64,000 nucleotides of DNA, from contig NZ_FNSZ01000001.1 in the NCBI RefSeq assembly GCF_900105245.1, forward strand, positions 4,526,001 through 4,590,000, given 5' to 3'. This document shows positions 9,201-16,771 of this stretch, one piece after another (position 1 is the first letter of the stretch; each line of letters opens with the position of its first letter). This DNA comes from Streptomyces sp. 1222.5 (GTDB lineage Bacteria; Actinomycetota; Actinomycetes; Streptomycetales; Streptomycetaceae). Below the pieces are notes generated by a model, which ran no database searches, had not been told where the DNA came from, and was given only the letters and a program-made list of their open reading frames with translations. A program made the translations under genes and the position numbers.

Positions 9201-9818
9201 ACCCTCGCCCAGGTGCTGCTTCGCTTCCTCGACCCGCGGGCGGGCTCGTACACGCTCGCCGGTGTGGACGCGACCGCACTGACCGGTGACGACGTACGGC
9301 GGCTCGTCGGGCTGTGCGCGCAGGACGCACACCTCTTCGACAGCTCGGTGCGCGAGAACCTGCTGCTGGCCCGGAAGGACGCCACGGACGCCGAGCTGCG
9401 CGGGGCGCTCGCCCGGGCCCGGCTGCTGGACTGGGTGGACGGGCTGCCCGACGGTCTGGACACCTTCGTCGGTGAGCACGGCGCCCTGTTGTCCGGCGGT
9501 CAGCGCCAGCGGCTGGCGCTGGCTCGCGCACTGCTGGCCGACTTCCCCGTCCTGGTCCTCGACGAGCCCGCCGAGCATCTGGACCTGGCGACGGCCGATG
9601 CGCTGACGGCCGATCTGCTGGCCGCCACGGAGGGCCGTACGACGCTGCTCATCACGCACCGGCTGGCGGGCCTGGAGGCGGTCGACGAGGTCATCGTGCT
9701 CGACGGCGGCCGGGTGGTGCAGCGGGGCGCGTACGCGGAGCTGGCCGGGGCGGACGGTCCGTTGCGCGCGATGGCGCGGCGGGAGGCGGCGGCGGAGGTG
9801 CTCGCGGACGCGCGGTGA
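6288..9818 (+). CDS. cydCD: Fused CydD-CydC ABC transporter for cytochrome bd assembly
   Basis: A 1,176-residue fusion of two ABC half-transporters (each membrane domain plus ATPase). The first ATPase has Walker A GPSGVGKST near residue 370, signature LSAGQRQR and Walker B VLLLDEP. The second has GASGAGKTT near residue 963, signature LSGGQRQR and VLVLDEP. In other bacteria CydDC exports cysteine/glutathione and is needed to assemble the bd oxidase; the fused form is normal in Streptomyces. The ATG at 6288 is chosen because the N-terminus MFHVKPIDPRLLRYAR leads directly into the first membrane domain; the ribosome site (GAAGGGG) is modest. Confidence 0.93.
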   Translation: MFHVKPIDPRLLRYARATRLFLAAVVGLGAVGAGLVIAQAMLIADIVVGAFQHTQSVAELRTPLLLLAAVAVGRSVVAWLTELAAHRAAAAVKSELRGRLLDRAAVLGPGWLSGQRTGSLVTLVTRGVDALDDYFSRYLPQLGLAVVVPVAVLARIVTEDCVSAAIIVGTLPLIPLFMMLIGWATQSRMDRQWRLLSRLSGHFLDVVAGLPTLKVFGRAKAQAESIRRITGEYRQATLRTLRIAFLSSFALELLATLSVALVAVTIGMRLVHGDMDLYIGLVILVLAPEAYLPLRQVGAQYHAAAEGLAAAEEIFAVLENPLPVSGSGAVPPAGAVAFEGVTVRYPGRSSDAVNGVSFGVAPGETVALVGPSGVGKSTLLDVLLGFVRPTDGRVRIGGAELGALDLEQWRSRVAWVPQRPHLYAGTIAENVRLARPDADDTAVRQALRDAGALEFVDALPEGAGTVLGEDGAGLSAGQRQRLALARAFLADRPVLLLDEPTAALDGATEAEVVAAVRRLAVGRTVLLVVHRPALLEVADRVVRLREAPECRGEAGPAEGPRSPDPVSRPLADRLGVLEAQAPGEQPGPIAGGPRTGVLARVRGLAGARRGRLALALLLGSLAFGSAVGLMATSGWLISRASQQPPVLYLMVAVTATRAFGIGRAVFRYAERLVSHDAVLRMLADTRVAVYRRLERLAPAGLRTARRGDLLTRLVTDVDALQDYWLRWLLPAGVAVAVSAVSIGFTAWLLPEAGAALAVGLLAAGAGVPLVTAKAARRTERRLAPARGVLATRVTDLLTGTAELTVAGALPARVAAARGADGVLTRIASRAAAVTGLGDGLTALVSGLTVTATALLGARAVADGRLDGVTMAVVVLTPLAAFEAVLGLPLAVRYRQRVRRSAERVHEVLDAPEPVREPERPRQAPASPFPLVIKDLAAGHPGQRGDALAGLGLRLEQGWRIAVVGASGAGKTTLAQVLLRFLDPRAGSYTLAGVDATALTGDDVRRLVGLCAQDAHLFDSSVRENLLLARKDATDAELRGALARARLLDWVDGLPDGLDTFVGEHGALLSGGQRQRLALARALLADFPVLVLDEPAEHLDLATADALTADLLAATEGRTTLLITHRLAGLEAVDEVIVLDGGRVVQRGAYAELAGADGPLRAMARREAAAEVLADAR
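6290..6303. promoter_or_regulatory. parS (ParB binding site) overlapping the cydCD start codon
   Basis: GTTTCACGTGAAAC begins at the third base of the cydCD ATG (6288-6290), so it encodes the first residues MFHVK of the transporter. ParB bound here could cover the ribosome-binding and start region in DNA terms. The coding sequence appears shaped by the site. Confidence 0.93.
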
Positions 9819-9825
9819 GGCGGTG

Positions 9826-9861
9826 CGCGGCACCGGAAGGCGACGGCCTGCCGGTGCCGCG
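9826..9861. terminator. Bidirectional hairpin between cydCD and the HAD gene
   Basis: Perfect 11-bp arms CGCGGCACCGG and CCGGTGCCGCG around a 14-base loop lie between the convergent ends of cydCD and the HAD phosphatase gene. Confidence 0.7.
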
Positions 9862-9874
9862 GACGAACCGTGGA

Positions 9875-10768
9875 TCAGGAGGCCGCGCGGCCCGCGAGGA
9901 GTTGCTCGATCACGACCGCCACGCCGTCGTCGTTGTTGGCGACCGTACGGCCCGACGCGGCGGCGATGACGTCCGGGTGGGCGTTGCCCATCGCGTACGA
10001 CCGGCCGGCCCAGGTCAGCATCTCCACGTCGTTGGGCATGTCCCCGAAGGCGACGACCTCCTCGTGCGAGATGCCTCGCTCGGCGCAGCACAGGGCGAGG
10101 GTGCTGGCCTTGGAGACGCCTGGTCCGCTGAGCTCCAGCAGGGCACTGGGGCTGGAGCGGGTGACGTTGGCCTGGTCGCCGACGGCCAGGCGGGCGAGGG
10201 TGAGGAAGGCGTCGGGGTCGAGGGAGGCGTGGTAGGCGAGGATCTTCAGTACGGGCTGGTCGGCGTCGGGGCCGTCCGGAGCGAGCAGTTCCTCGGCCGG
10301 CAGGAGGTTGTCCGGTATCTCCATGTGCAGCTTGGGATAGTCCGGCTCCTGGTGGAAGCCGTAGGTCTGTTCGATCGCGAACACCGTGCCGGGTGCCGCC
10401 TCGCGCAGCAGCAGGGCGGAGTTCAGGGCGTTCTCCCGGGCCAGCTCGCGCACCTTCACGAAGCGGTGGGCGCCGGGGCCGCCGTGCAGGTCGACGACGG
10501 CGGCGCCGTTTCCGCAGATGGCCAGGCCGTGGCCGTGGACGTGATCGCTGACGACGTCCATCCAGCGGGCCGGGCGGCCGGTCACGAAGAAGACCTCGAT
10601 GCCGGCCTCCTCGGCTGCGGCCAGCGCGGCGACCGTGCGGGGGGAGACCGACTTGTCGTCGCGCAGCAGGGTGCCGTCGAGGTCGGTGGCGATCAGCCGC
10701 GGGGGTACGGCGGCGGCAGGGGTCCCGTGCTGTCTGGTCGCTGAGGTCACCGGCTCATTCTCGCGCAT
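9875..10768 (-). CDS. HAD-superfamily Cof-type hydrolase
   Basis: A 297-residue cytosolic phosphatase of the Cof/YbjI type. Motif I is DLDGT (nucleophile D29, acid/base D31), motif II lies in FFVTGRP, and motif IV is [12 protein letters not shown] near the C-terminus. Substrates are usually sugar phosphates, nucleotides or FMN/PLP-like compounds; none can be picked from sequence. The ATG at 10768 lacks a clear ribosome site; a GTG at 10750 (VTSATRQ...) is a reasonable alternative start. It is isolated from its upstream neighbour by a strong hairpin. A paralogue lies at 21058-21855. Confidence 0.85.
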   Translation of the reverse strand: MRENEPVTSATRQHGTPAAAVPPRLIATDLDGTLLRDDKSVSPRTVAALAAAEEAGIEVFFVTGRPARWMDVVSDHVHGHGLAICGNGAAVVDLHGGPGAHRFVKVRELARENALNSALLLREAAPGTVFAIEQTYGFHQEPDYPKLHMEIPDNLLPAEELLAPDGPDADQPVLKILAYHASLDPDAFLTLARLAVGDQANVTRSSPSALLELSGPGVSKASTLALCCAERGISHEEVVAFGDMPNDVEMLTWAGRSYAMGNAHPDVIAAASGRTVANNDDGVAVVIEQLLAGRAAS

Positions 10769-10775
10769 ATGTCCG

Positions 10776-10805
10776 CACGCCCGTGCGGGGCTCCGCACGG
10801 GCGTG
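10776..10805 (-). terminator. Terminator after the oxidoreductase gene
   Basis: CACGCCCGTGCGG, a four-base loop and CCGCACGGGCGTG form a perfect 13-bp stem, 23 bases beyond the stop of the LLM-class gene and just upstream of the HAD start. The HAD gene probably has its own promoter between here and its start. Confidence 0.75.
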
Positions 10806-10827
10806 GAGGGCGGGGATTCCGCGGGCG

Positions 10828-11730
10828 TCAGCGCAGCTGGGCGAGGGCTTCCATCGCGATCCGCTCGAAGACCTTCTGCTCCGCGGCGAAGTCGGAGTCC
10901 GGGATCGGCCAGTGGATCGCGATCTCGGTGAAGCCCAGCTCCTGGTGCCGGCCGGCGAAGTCCACGAAGGCGTCCAGCGACTCGAGGGGCCGGCCGCGGT
11001 CCGGGGTGAAGCCGGTCAGCAGGATCTTGTCGAGGTCCGCCACGTCCCGTCCGGTGGCGTCGCAGGCCTCGGTCAGCTTGGCGATCTGGCCGCGCAGCGC
11101 CTCCACGGACTGCTCTGGCGTACCGGTCTCGTACAGCTTCGGGTCGCCGGTGGTCACCCACGCCTGGCCGTGGCGCGCGGCGAGCTTGAGCCCGCGCGGG
11201 CCGGTGGCCGCGACCGCGAACGGCAGCCGCGGCCGCTGCACACAGCCGGGGATGTTCCGCGCCTCGTGGGCCGAGTAGAAACGGCCCTCGTGCGACACGG
11301 AGTCCTCGGTGAGCAGCCGGTCGAGCAGCGGCACGAACTCGGCGAGCCGGTCGGCGCGCTCGCGCGGGCTCCAGGGCTCCTGACCGAGGGCGGTGGCGTC
11401 GAAGCCGGTGCCGCCGGCGCCGATGCCCAGGGTGATCCGGCCGCCGGAGATGTCGTCGAGGGAGATCAGTTCCTTGGCGAGCGTCACCGGGTGCCGGAAG
11501 TTCGGAGAGGTGACCAGCGTGCCCAGGCGCAGCCGCTCGGTGGCGGCCGCGGCGGCGGTCAGGGTCGGGATCGCGCCGAACCAGGGGCCGTCCCGGAAGT
11601 TGCGCCAGGACAGATGGTCGTAGGTGTACGCCGTGTGGAAACCGAGTTGCTCGGCCCGTGTCCAGGCCGAACGACCGCCTTCGCTCCAGCGGCGGTAGGG
11701 CAGGATCACGGTGCTCAGACGCAGACTCAT
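10828..11730 (-). CDS. LLM-class (luciferase-like) F420/FMN-dependent oxidoreductase
   Basis: A 300-residue TIM-barrel flavin/F420 oxidoreductase of the luciferase-like monooxygenase class. Typical elements are [52 protein letters not shown] and [22 protein letters not shown]. The [10 protein letters not shown] segment is common in actinobacterial F420-dependent members, so F420 is the likelier cofactor. The ATG at 11730 (MSLRLST) was preferred to an upstream in-frame start that adds a poor extension. It ends at a strong hairpin; the broken gene upstream (11773-12229) is only 43 bp away and may share its transcript. Confidence 0.85.
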   Translation of the reverse strand: MSLRLSTVILPYRRWSEGGRSAWTRAEQLGFHTAYTYDHLSWRNFRDGPWFGAIPTLTAAAAATERLRLGTLVTSPNFRHPVTLAKELISLDDISGGRITLGIGAGGTGFDATALGQEPWSPRERADRLAEFVPLLDRLLTEDSVSHEGRFYSAHEARNIPGCVQRPRLPFAVAATGPRGLKLAARHGQAWVTTGDPKLYETGTPEQSVEALRGQIAKLTEACDATGRDVADLDKILLTGFTPDRGRPLESLDAFVDFAGRHQELGFTEIAIHWPIPDSDFAAEQKVFERIAMEALAQLR

Positions 11731-11772
11731 GGATCCGAGGGTAAGCGGCCTCACGGGTAACCCCGGAAACGG

Positions 11773-12229
11773 TCACCGTATGCGCCGGCGCAGCCACGGA
11801 CCGAGCAGGAACGCCGGTACGTGCTCCTGTGGGCGCGGTCGCCGGGCAGCGGGACCACCAGGCGGTGGCCGGGCGGGAAGCGGCGGGTCCGGACGTGGGC
11901 GAGGCCGCCGAAGACGGAGCGGAGGAAGGCGGCACGTCGTCGCGCGCGATGTCGTGGCACTCGACGCCTTCGACGGTGATCAGCGCGTCGTCCTCCGAGC
12001 AGAGGTGCACGTCCACCCGCGGCAGACCGCCGAACGCGACGTGGGCCTCGTGCGGCAGGGAGCCGTCCGGGTCCGTGGTGACACCGACGCCCGCGGCGCT
12101 ACGGCGCGAGGTCATGTCCGCGCCGATGACGTGGGTCACCTCGATCTCGCGTCCGTGGTGGGCCGCGAGGGCGCGCAGGGCGGTGACGGCGGCCTGGGTG
12201 GTGGGCAGGTGTTCCGGCGAGTGGTCCAT
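11773..12229 (-). pseudogene. Conserved small actinobacterial protein, broken by two frameshifts
   Basis: The start at 12229 (MDHSPEHLPTTQAAVTALRA) reads normally to ...CHDIARDDV. It must then shift by one base near 11933 to continue AAFLRSVFGGLAHVRTRRFPPGHRLVVPLPGDRAH in good codons, and shift once more near 11828 to finish EHVPAFLLGPWLRRRIR and a TGA at 11773. Both steps look like loss of one base from a doublet (GG to G, CC to C on the coding strand). Repaired, the protein would be about 152 residues, soluble, with no family I can name. Either the gene is decaying or, more likely, these are sequencing errors. Confidence 0.7.
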
Positions 12230-12266
12230 ACCGCCGATTCCCTGTCACCGGTCACGGTGCGGGGCG

Positions 12267-12815
12267 TCAGCGGCGGCCGGGCAGCCGCAGGTAGCCCGGT
12301 GGGACGGCCTTCGTCAGCCAGACGCCGTTGGCGCTGACGTGGAACACATGGCCGTCGCGGTGCATGGCGCCGGCGTCCACGGTGAGCACCACCGGGCGGC
12401 CTCGGCGGGCGCCCACGCGGGTGGCGGTCTCACGGTCGGCGGAGAGGTGCGCGTCGTGCCGGTTCATCGGCCGCAGGCCCTCGGCCCGGATGGCGTCCAG
12501 GTTGCGGGCGACGGTGCCGTGGTAGAGGTACGGCGGCGGGGTCGCCGGGGGCAGGCCGAGGTCGACCTCCACGCTGTGGCCCTGGCTGGCCCGGATCCTG
12601 CCGCCCTCGATCACGAAGCGCCGCTTGTCGTTGGTGGCCACCACGTGGTCCAGTTCCTCACGGGTGAACCGGAACCCGTGGGCGGCGGCCGCGGTGATCA
12701 GCGTGTCGATCCCCACCCAGCCGCCCGGGTCCAGTGCGAGTCCGATGCGCTCGGGCTGATGGCGCAGGTGCTTGGAGAGGTACTTCGACACCTTGACGGT
12801 GCGTCTTTCGTCCAT
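12267..12815 (-). CDS. kptA: RNA 2'-phosphotransferase (Tpt1/KptA)
   Basis: A 182-residue enzyme that moves an internal RNA 2'-phosphate to NAD+, giving ADP-ribose cyclic phosphate. The N-terminal winged domain begins KVSKYLSKHLRHQPERIGL...GGWVGIDTL. The ADP-ribosyl-transferase-like domain has LYHGTVARNLDAI, GLRPMNRHDAHLS and VLTVDAGAMHRDGHVFHVSANGVWL. Length is normal for bacterial KptA. The ATG at 12815 has GGAG a few bases upstream. Its job in bacteria, which lack the fungal tRNA splicing pathway, is unclear. The upstream gap holds three DnaA-box-like sequences. Confidence 0.93.
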   Translation of the reverse strand: MDERRTVKVSKYLSKHLRHQPERIGLALDPGGWVGIDTLITAAAAHGFRFTREELDHVVATNDKRRFVIEGGRIRASQGHSVEVDLGLPPATPPPYLYHGTVARNLDAIRAEGLRPMNRHDAHLSADRETATRVGARRGRPVVLTVDAGAMHRDGHVFHVSANGVWLTKAVPPGYLRLPGRR

Positions 12816-12871
12816 GGCTCCAGCGTGCGCCAGAGACGCGGATCACGCAGTCGGTTTTTCGCCCGTAGGTT

Positions 12872-12925
12872 TGGTCCACAACCAAGTCGGGTTATCCACA
12901 GGTGAATTGACGAAACTGTGGACAA
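12872..12925. promoter_or_regulatory. Three DnaA-box-like sites upstream of kptA
   Basis: TGGTCCACA (12872-12880, plus strand), TTATCCACA (12892-12900, plus) and TTGTCCACA on the minus strand (12917-12925) lie within 54 bp. The last equals the preferred Streptomyces DnaA box; the second is the classical E. coli form. They fill the gap between kptA and the MerR gene. Confidence 0.65.
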
Positions 12926-12937
12926 CTGGTGCTGGTT

Positions 12938-13882
12938 TTAAGGAGGTTCGCCAACCTTCTTAGCTTTTACAGTGGTTGTAGCAAGTTCATCCAATGCTCG
13001 TGCGTGCACTTCCCGTTCGGCGGCCAGGGCGATGAAGGCAGCGACGCGCTCGGTGCCAACCAGCGCTTCTACGTCCTCGATCGTCCCGGTGGGAAGCGCG
13101 ACCGTACGCGTGTCCGACCGGGGTTCCGAGGGGGCGCCGGAACCGAGGTGCGAGCGAAGGTGCCGGGTGGCGAAGACCCGCATGGCGCGCGCGAGTTCGG
13201 CGTCCACGGTCTGCTGCGCCAGGGGGCGCAGCCGGCGGATGAGCGAGGCCGCTTCCGCCGCGTGCGCGTCCGTGCGGTGACCCGGATCGTCCAGGTAGCG
13301 CGCGAAGACGTACTCGGTGGTGAACTCCAGGAAACGGGCGGCGATATGCTCCACCTGGCCCCTCAACTCCCGCAGATGACGCGAGATCGCTGACAGTGGC
13401 ACCCCCGCAGCGTGCAACTCGGCCGCCACGGACAGTTCTTGGGGGCTCGGAACGAGAAACGTGTCCGCGTCGCCGTCGATCCGCTCCAGCACGCCGAGCT
13501 CGACCGCCTCGGCCACGGCGGCGTCGTCGGGCCCCCCGAAGCGGGCGTCCAGTTCGGTGCGGGTGATCCGGTCGGGCCGCTCGTCCGTCCAGGGGCCCTC
13601 GACCTCCGCGACCAGGCCGAGGACACCGCCCAGGCCGCGTCCGGTGTCCCAGGCCTCCAGGAGTTCCCTGATCGAGGCGAGGGTGTAGCCGCGGTCCAGG
13701 AGGTGGGCGATCTGGTGGAGCCGGGTGACGTGGGCCTCGGAGTAGAGGTTGGCCCGGCCATGGCGCTCCGCGCGGGGAAGGAGGCCGCGGTCCTGGTAGG
13801 CGCGGATGGTCCGCACGCTGGTGCCGGTCCGGTGGGCCAAGTCCTCGATGCGGTAGGTGTGGTGGGACGGGACTCCGGTCAT
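12938..13882 (-). CDS. MerR-family transcriptional regulator
   Basis: A 314-residue regulator. The N-terminal MerR winged helix reads YRIEDLAHRTGTSVRTIRAYQDRGLLPRAER...LYSEAHVTRLHQIAHLLDRGYTLASIRELL (about residues 8-70). The long C-terminal part is helical, without obvious metal-binding cysteines, and resembles the MerR regulators of actinobacterial central metabolism and stress rather than metal sensors. The ATG at 13882 has a perfect GAGGAGG site. The effector is unknown. The C-terminal coding end contains an imperfect hairpin. Confidence 0.85.
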   Translation of the reverse strand: MTGVPSHHTYRIEDLAHRTGTSVRTIRAYQDRGLLPRAERHGRANLYSEAHVTRLHQIAHLLDRGYTLASIRELLEAWDTGRGLGGVLGLVAEVEGPWTDERPDRITRTELDARFGGPDDAAVAEAVELGVLERIDGDADTFLVPSPQELSVAAELHAAGVPLSAISRHLRELRGQVEHIAARFLEFTTEYVFARYLDDPGHRTDAHAAEAASLIRRLRPLAQQTVDAELARAMRVFATRHLRSHLGSGAPSEPRSDTRTVALPTGTIEDVEALVGTERVAAFIALAAEREVHARALDELATTTVKAKKVGEPP

Positions 13883-13946
13883 GTTCCGCCTCCTCGACCG
13901 GTGCCGTGCGCGGCGGCCGGCCGGAACCGGACCGCCCGCCGCCGGC

Positions 13947-15701
13947 TCACAGCTTGGGTTCCACCCGGGCGATCCGCCGCAACACCCCCGGCAGGAAACG
14001 GGACATGAGATGGGCGCCGCGGGCCTCAGGGGTGACCGGGACCACCGCCCTGTTGCCCGCCACCGCGTCCAGGATCGCCTCGGCGACCTTCTCCGGCGGG
14101 TAGTTGCGCAGCCCGTACAGCCGGGCCGAGTTCTTCTGGCGGCGCCGCTCCTCCGCCTCGTCGACACCGGCGAAGCGGGCCGTGGAGGTGATGTTGGTGT
14201 TGACGATGCCCGGGCATATCGCGCTCACCCCGATGTCCTGGCCCGCGAGTTCGGCGCGCAGGCACTCGGAGAGCATCAGCACGGCCGCCTTCGAGGTGCT
14301 GTAGGCGGGCAGGGCGCGTGAGGGCTGGAACGCCGCCGCGGACGCGACGTTGACGATGTGCCCGCCCTGACCGCGCCCGGCCATGCGCGCCCCGAAGAGC
14401 CGGCAGCCGTGGATCACGCCCCAGAGATTGACGTCCAGGACCTTGCGCCAGTCCTCCGTCGTCGTGGCGAAGAAGGACCCCGACAGCCCGATGCCGGCGT
14501 TGTTGACCAGCACGTCCAGCACGCCGTACTCCCGGTGCACCTTCTCCGCGAGCTTCTCCATGGCCTGCTCGTCGGAGACGTCGGCCGTCTCGGCCCAGGC
14601 CTCGGGCGCGCCGACCAGCCGGGACAGCTCGGCCGTGCGGGCCGCGGACTCCGTGTCACGGTCGACGGCCACCACGCGTGCGCCGGCCTCCGCGAACGCG
14701 AACGCCGTCGCCCGGCCGATGCCGCTGCCCGCGCCGGTGACCAGGACCAGCTGCCCGCCGAAGCGCTGGGCGTGGCGCCCGGCGGTCCTCGGCTCGGGAC
14801 GGCCGCCCTCCACGGAGGTGACGAACTCCGCGATCCACGCGGTCACCTGGTCGGGACGCGTGCGGGGGATCCAGTGCTTGGCCGGCAGAGTGCGCCGGGT
14901 CAGCCCGGGCGCCCACTGCTCCAGGTCGTCGTACAGCCGCTCCGAGAGGAACGCGTCCCCCTGGGGGGTGATGAGCTGCACGGGCGCGTGCGCGTACGCG
15001 TCGGGACGCGGCCTGCGCAGCCGGGCGCGGACGTTGTCCCGGTAGAGCCAGGCGCCGTGCGCCGCGTCGGACGGCAGGGACGCGGTCGGGTAGTCCCCAC
15101 CGGGGACCCGCTCGACGCGCTCCAGGATCTTCGGCCAGCGTCTGCCGAGCGGGCCGCGCCAGGCCAGCTCCGGCAGGACGGGGGTGTGCAGCAGGTACAC
15201 GTACCAGGACTTGGCGCCCTGGCCGAGGAGCTGTCCCACCCGGCGGGGCGTCGGCCGCTTCACGCGCGCGTTGATCCAGTGACCGAAATGGTCCAGGGAC
15301 GGCCCGGACATCGAGGTGAAGGACGCGATGCGGCCCTCCGTGCGGCCCACCGTGACGAACTCCCACGCCTGCACCGAACCCCAGTCGTGCCCGACCAGGT
15401 GCACCGGCCGGTCCGGACTGACCTCGTCCACGACCGCCAGGAAGTCGTCCGTGAGCTTGGCGAGGGTGTAGCCGCCGCGCAGGGGTTTCGGCGCCGTGGA
15501 GCGGCCGTGGCCCCGGACGTCGTAGAGGACCACGTGGAAGCGGTCCGCCAGCCGGGCGGCGACCTCCGACCACACCTCCTTGCTGTCCGGATAGCCGTGC
15601 ACCAGCACCACGGTCGGCTGCTGCGGGTCGCCCAGCTCGGCGACGCACAGCTCGACCCCGCCGGTCCGCACCCAGCGCTCCCGCGCACCTGTCAGCGTCA
15701 C
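13947..15701 (-). CDS. EphD-like epoxide hydrolase / short-chain dehydrogenase fusion
   Basis: A 584-residue two-domain enzyme. Residues 1-300 form an alpha/beta hydrolase of the epoxide-hydrolase type: HGYPDS (35-40) near the oxyanion hole and GHDWGS with Asp106 as nucleophile. Residues 315-584 form a classical SDR: TGAGSGIG (322-329), NNAG (400-403), S454, Y467, K471. The arrangement and length match M. tuberculosis EphD (about 592 residues), linked there to lipid metabolism. The GTG at 15701 follows GGAGGAGAA and overlaps the upstream M24 gene's stop by 4 bases, so the two are translationally coupled. Natural substrate unknown; an epoxide or hydroxy-lipid is plausible. Confidence 0.88.
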   Translation of the reverse strand: MTLTGARERWVRTGGVELCVAELGDPQQPTVVLVHGYPDSKEVWSEVAARLADRFHVVLYDVRGHGRSTAPKPLRGGYTLAKLTDDFLAVVDEVSPDRPVHLVGHDWGSVQAWEFVTVGRTEGRIASFTSMSGPSLDHFGHWINARVKRPTPRRVGQLLGQGAKSWYVYLLHTPVLPELAWRGPLGRRWPKILERVERVPGGDYPTASLPSDAAHGAWLYRDNVRARLRRPRPDAYAHAPVQLITPQGDAFLSERLYDDLEQWAPGLTRRTLPAKHWIPRTRPDQVTAWIAEFVTSVEGGRPEPRTAGRHAQRFGGQLVLVTGAGSGIGRATAFAFAEAGARVVAVDRDTESAARTAELSRLVGAPEAWAETADVSDEQAMEKLAEKVHREYGVLDVLVNNAGIGLSGSFFATTTEDWRKVLDVNLWGVIHGCRLFGARMAGRGQGGHIVNVASAAAFQPSRALPAYSTSKAAVLMLSECLRAELAGQDIGVSAICPGIVNTNITSTARFAGVDEAEERRRQKNSARLYGLRNYPPEKVAEAILDAVAGNRAVVPVTPEARGAHLMSRFLPGVLRRIARVEPKL

Positions 15702-16540
15702 TTCTCCTCCGCCCAGCGCCGCACGTGCGGCAGATCGTCGTCCAGCCAGAACGCGCTGTCCTCCGGGTCCCGGGAATCCGTCACCACCAGGATCTCCTCG
15801 AACTTCGCGCCGGTACCCCGGAAACCGAGGTGCGGTTCGACCGCCCACAGGCCCGGCCGCGGCGGGTGGTCGGAGAAGCGGTACGGCGACCACAGCGGCG
15901 ACCAGCCCTCGCGGTGGCCGTGCAGCGCGTCCGCGACGAGGCCCTTCAGGGACTGCGTGCCGAACCCGAAGAGGTGGGGCGACCAGCGGCGCTGCGCCAC
16001 CCGGTCCACCTTGTGGGCGATCACCCCGAACGGGTAGGCCCGGTGCCGGTTGGTGTAACCCTGGCGCACCATGAGCCGGTCCACGTCCTCGTAGATCTCC
16101 CGCAGCGGGCGCTTCTCGCGCACCTCGCGCAGGATCAGCTCGCGGTGCGCCTCCAGGTCGGCCATCAGCCGGTCCTGCACCGGGTTCACCCCGAGCGAGC
16201 CCGAGTAGCCGATGTCCGCCGTGTATCCCTCGTACACCGGGGCCATGTCCAGGATGAACGGCATCCCGGGCTCCAGCGCGCGGTCGGTCGGGAAGAACTG
16301 CAGCGGGATGCGGAAGTTCGCGAAGGCCGTGCGATCGCCGAACCAGGCGAACGGGAGGTGGAACCAGTCCCGCACCCCCCGCTCGCGCAGCCAGGCACGC
16401 TGCATCCGCGCCGCCTCGCGCTCGGTCACGCCCGGCTCCAGCCGCGCCGCGACCGCCTCCGCGCACTCGTAGGCGAGGCGCTGCACCCGTCTGAACCCCC
16501 GCAACTCCGCGGAGAGTCCGCTGCTCACTGCCGTCGTCAT
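15698..16540 (-). CDS. M24-family metallopeptidase (Xaa-Pro aminopeptidase-like)
   Basis: A 280-residue protein with the M24 'pita-bread' fold. Metal ligands are visible in FILDMAPVYEGYTADIGYSG (two Asp), with later His in ...IAHKVDR and Glu in AVEPHLGFRG and AKFEEILVV. It lacks a long N-terminal domain, so it is a short M24 protein. Some members have lost peptidase activity, but the visible ligands look intact. The ATG at 16540 (MTTAVSSGL) gives the usual start. First gene of the pair with the EphD-like fusion; the biochemical link is unknown. Confidence 0.8.
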   Translation of the reverse strand: MTTAVSSGLSAELRGFRRVQRLAYECAEAVAARLEPGVTEREAARMQRAWLRERGVRDWFHLPFAWFGDRTAFANFRIPLQFFPTDRALEPGMPFILDMAPVYEGYTADIGYSGSLGVNPVQDRLMADLEAHRELILREVREKRPLREIYEDVDRLMVRQGYTNRHRAYPFGVIAHKVDRVAQRRWSPHLFGFGTQSLKGLVADALHGHREGWSPLWSPYRFSDHPPRPGLWAVEPHLGFRGTGAKFEEILVVTDSRDPEDSAFWLDDDLPHVRRWAEEK

Positions 16541-16771
16541 GCCGCCCCGTCCCGTCGACTGCGGTACGCGTCCGTAACTTGACACTGGTGAATGTGACAG
16601 TTGTTAGAGTCGGCGTCAATAGGCGGGGTGCGGCTGTGGACGGCCGCGGGGGCGGTCAAAGGCCGAGCCCTCCCCCGGGGGGACCCCTAGGGCCCCGTAA
16701 TACCTGGGTCTGACGCCGAGACGGCTCTGAGGTCTGACGACCGCGGTGGTCGGGGTCACTACCTTCGAGGG

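Noticed and set aside
12936-12962. AAGGAGG on the plus strand as a ribosome site for a gene at 12972
   Set aside because: It lies within the 3' coding end of the MerR gene on the minus strand; the plus-strand frame is an antisense shadow with poor codon use.
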